Below, piece by piece: positions 62,453 to 64,000 of a stretch of DNA of 64,000 nt (positions are counted from its first letter, which is position 1; each line of letters starts with the position of its first letter). Location: NCBI GenBank assembly GCA_030067835.1, contig CP092441.1, forward strand, positions 1,116,001 to 1,180,000. Direction: 5' to 3'. Source of the stretch: Chakrabartyella piscis. Lineage in GTDB: Bacteria > Bacillota > Clostridia > Lachnospirales > Anaerotignaceae. The translations under genes were made by a program, and so were the position numbers. Below the pieces are notes generated by a model. That model worked only from the letters and a program-made list of their open reading frames with translations. It did no database searches and had not been told where the DNA came from.

Positions 62453-63769
62453 ATGTTCGGTTCCAAAGAAGATGTGAAACAACTCTATGCAAAAAAATAC
62501 ATGAAGGCAGAAGAAATTGCAGAACAAATCCAATCGGGTGATATTTGTGTCAGCTCAGATGCCTATGGAGAGCCACAAGGGATTGTGGAAGCAATCACAA
62601 AACGAGCACAAAAAGGCGAGCTTGTTGGTGTGGAACATCATCTCCTTCTTGCAAACAGGCCATGGGAATATTTATCAGAGGACTTAGCTGGAAAGTTTAC
62701 ACACACAGCTTGGTTTACCAGTGGATATAGCAGAGGGGCAGTACAAGGTGGATATGCAGACTTCTTGCCCAATAATTACAGCGATGTACCTACATTTTGG
62801 AAAGAATGTATTAGCCCAGATGTTGCCTATATGATGGTATCTCCGATGGATGAACACGGATATTTTAGCTTTGGTCTTTCAGCATCACAAAACAGAGTGG
62901 TCATTGAGAGGGCAGGGCGAGTATATTTGGAAGTCAATCAATATATGCCTCGTACATCAGGTGACAATTTCATACACATTCGAGAAGTGACGGGTGTATG
63001 TGAAAATCATCAACCATTGCCCACTTTGGGAGCCATTCCATTGAATGAAAAGGATCACAAAATTGGTGCAATGATTGCAGAGCGTATTCCAAATGGAGCA
63101 ACCATCCAATTGGGAATTGGCGGAATGCCAAATGCAGTTGGCAGTTATTTGAAAGACAAAAAAGACTTGGGCATTCACACAGAAATGTTTGTGGATAGCA
63201 TGGTGGATTTGTTGGAAGCGGGTGTCATCACAAATAGCAAAAAAGTTTTGGATCGTTATTCTTCCATCACTGCTTTTGCAATGGGTTCTCAAAGAATGTA
63301 CGATTACATTCACAACAATCCAGCCGTGAAGTTTTGTCCAGTGGATTATACCAATGACCCAAGGGTGATTGCACAAAATCCATATATGACATCCATCAAT
63401 GCTTGTGTGGAAGTGGATTTGTTGGGTCAAGTTTGTTCAGAATCCATTGGTAGCAAAAACATCAGTGGAGCAGGTGGTCAGTTGGATTTCGTGAGAGGTG
63501 CAAACTGGTCAAAGGGTGGACATTCTTATATTTGTACATATGCAACAGCAAAAGGCGATACTATCTCCAAGATTCGACCTACTTTGAATGTGGGAGCGCA
63601 TGTCACCACACCAAAAGGCGACGTGGATTGTATCGTAACAGAATATGGGATTGCAGAATTGAGAGGCAAATCCGCATCTCAAAGAGCAAAGGCGTTGATT
63701 GCCGTTGCACATCCAAAGTTTAGAGAAGAATTGACAGCAGAAGCAAGAAAAATGAACTTGATGATATAA
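62453..63769 (+). CDS. Acetyl-CoA hydrolase/transferase family CoA-transferase
   Basis: 438 residues of the Cat1/AbfT family that moves CoA between short-chain acids and acetyl-CoA. The N-terminal domain resembles that of 4-hydroxybutyrate CoA-transferase. The catalytic Glu lies in NACVEVDLLGQVCSES, and GAGGQLDFVRGA and GGHSYICTYAT follow. AGGAGG precedes the ATG at normal distance. The acid substrate is not evident; with the downstream oxidoreductase it could release branched or other short fatty acids and save ATP through acetate. Confidence 0.88.
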   Translation: MFGSKEDVKQLYAKKYMKAEEIAEQIQSGDICVSSDAYGEPQGIVEAITKRAQKGELVGVEHHLLLANRPWEYLSEDLAGKFTHTAWFTSGYSRGAVQGGYADFLPNNYSDVPTFWKECISPDVAYMMVSPMDEHGYFSFGLSASQNRVVIERAGRVYLEVNQYMPRTSGDNFIHIREVTGVCENHQPLPTLGAIPLNEKDHKIGAMIAERIPNGATIQLGIGGMPNAVGSYLKDKKDLGIHTEMFVDSMVDLLEAGVITNSKKVLDRYSSITAFAMGSQRMYDYIHNNPAVKFCPVDYTNDPRVIAQNPYMTSINACVEVDLLGQVCSESIGSKNISGAGGQLDFVRGANWSKGGHSYICTYATAKGDTISKIRPTLNVGAHVTTPKGDVDCIVTEYGIAELRGKSASQRAKALIAVAHPKFREELTAEARKMNLMI

Positions 63770-63811
63770 AATTGGAACAATCGGGCAATGGAATGTAAGG
63801 AGGTTATGGAC

Positions 63812-64000
63812 GTGGAAAAGATTAGATGGCATGGTAGAGGTGGCAATGGTGCTTTCTCAGCAGCAAAAATTTTAGGATATGCAGTATCTGTACATGGAAA
63901 TAAATATGCACAAGCATTTCCATCATTTGGACCAGAACGTAGAGGAGCTCCTGTTTTGGGATTCACTCGTATTTCAGATACAGTGATCAATGATCATAGT
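63812..64000 (+). CDS. 2-oxoacid:ferredoxin oxidoreductase gamma subunit, 5' part
   Basis: The gene runs off the window. The visible residues [20 protein letters not shown] and [21 protein letters not shown] are typical of the gamma subunit of pyruvate or branched-chain 2-oxoacid ferredoxin oxidoreductase. The enzyme converts a 2-oxoacid and CoA into acyl-CoA, CO2 and reduced ferredoxin. GTG 63812 is preferred because AAGGAGG lies eight bases before it; ATG 63806 is only two bases away from that site. It lies 42 bases after the CoA-transferase. Confidence 0.88.
   Translation, partial: MEKIRWHGRGGNGAFSAAKILGYAVSVHGNKYAQAFPSFGPERRGAPVLGFTRISDTVINDHS

Overview
This window is a piece of the chromosome of an AT-rich anaerobic Firmicute of the class Clostridia. 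The evidence is strong AGGAGG ribosome-binding sites, some TTG and GTG starts, the sepF-yggT-ylmH-divIVA-lspA-rluD division cluster, a T-box leader on the trp operon, a GGGtGRT gene pair, and amino-acid fermentation genes (CoA-transferase, 2-oxoacid:ferredoxin oxidoreductase). A relative of Lachnospirales/Anaerotignum-type amino-acid fermenters is my guess; the sequence does not settle the genus.

Layout. 0-8.6 kb: end of a transglutaminase-like gene, fructose uptake (fruK, fruA), and a complete branched-chain amino acid ABC transporter (livJHMGF). 8.6-15.8 kb: a T-box-controlled trpEGDCFBA operon. 16-21 kb: the GGGtGRT pair, then enolase and the Mg2+ transporter mgtE on the minus strand. mgtE has an apparent leader-peptide/terminator attenuator. 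21.3-33.7 kb: cell division and envelope genes, smc, ftsY and a SUFU-domain protein. 33.8-42.6 kb: small unknown proteins, YbaK-type deacylase, an FMN glutamate-synthase-like protein, a DUF4397 protein, coaBC, a secreted polysaccharide deacetylase and a CyuA-type cysteine desulfidase. 42.6-43.7 kb: a hairpin-rich non-coding block. 43.7-46.8 kb: a purine permease and guaA. 47-57.4 kb: an integrative mobilizable element (ImmA/XRE pair, DUF4417 cluster, DUF6076, primase-like ATPase, RHH protein, MobP3-type relaxase, excisionase, tyrosine integrase). 57.8-64 kb: two operons and a TetR regulator that appear to form one catabolic regulon.

The three most notable signals are as follows. (1) An 18-bp operator, TGAAYGTANTTCAGTGAA, occurs once at the promoter of the racemase-BrnQ-opine dehydrogenase operon and twice ahead of the CoA-transferase/oxidoreductase operon, next to a divergent tetR. 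This suggests an undescribed amino-acid or opine fermentation regulon. (2) A 33-codon leader ORF with its own promoter and a perfect intrinsic terminator lie ahead of mgtE, where an M-box would be expected. (3) A family of short TGTAGGGG hairpins with covarying stems is scattered in at least 18 places, three of them in frame inside ftsY.

All calls come from reading the sequence; no database search was run.
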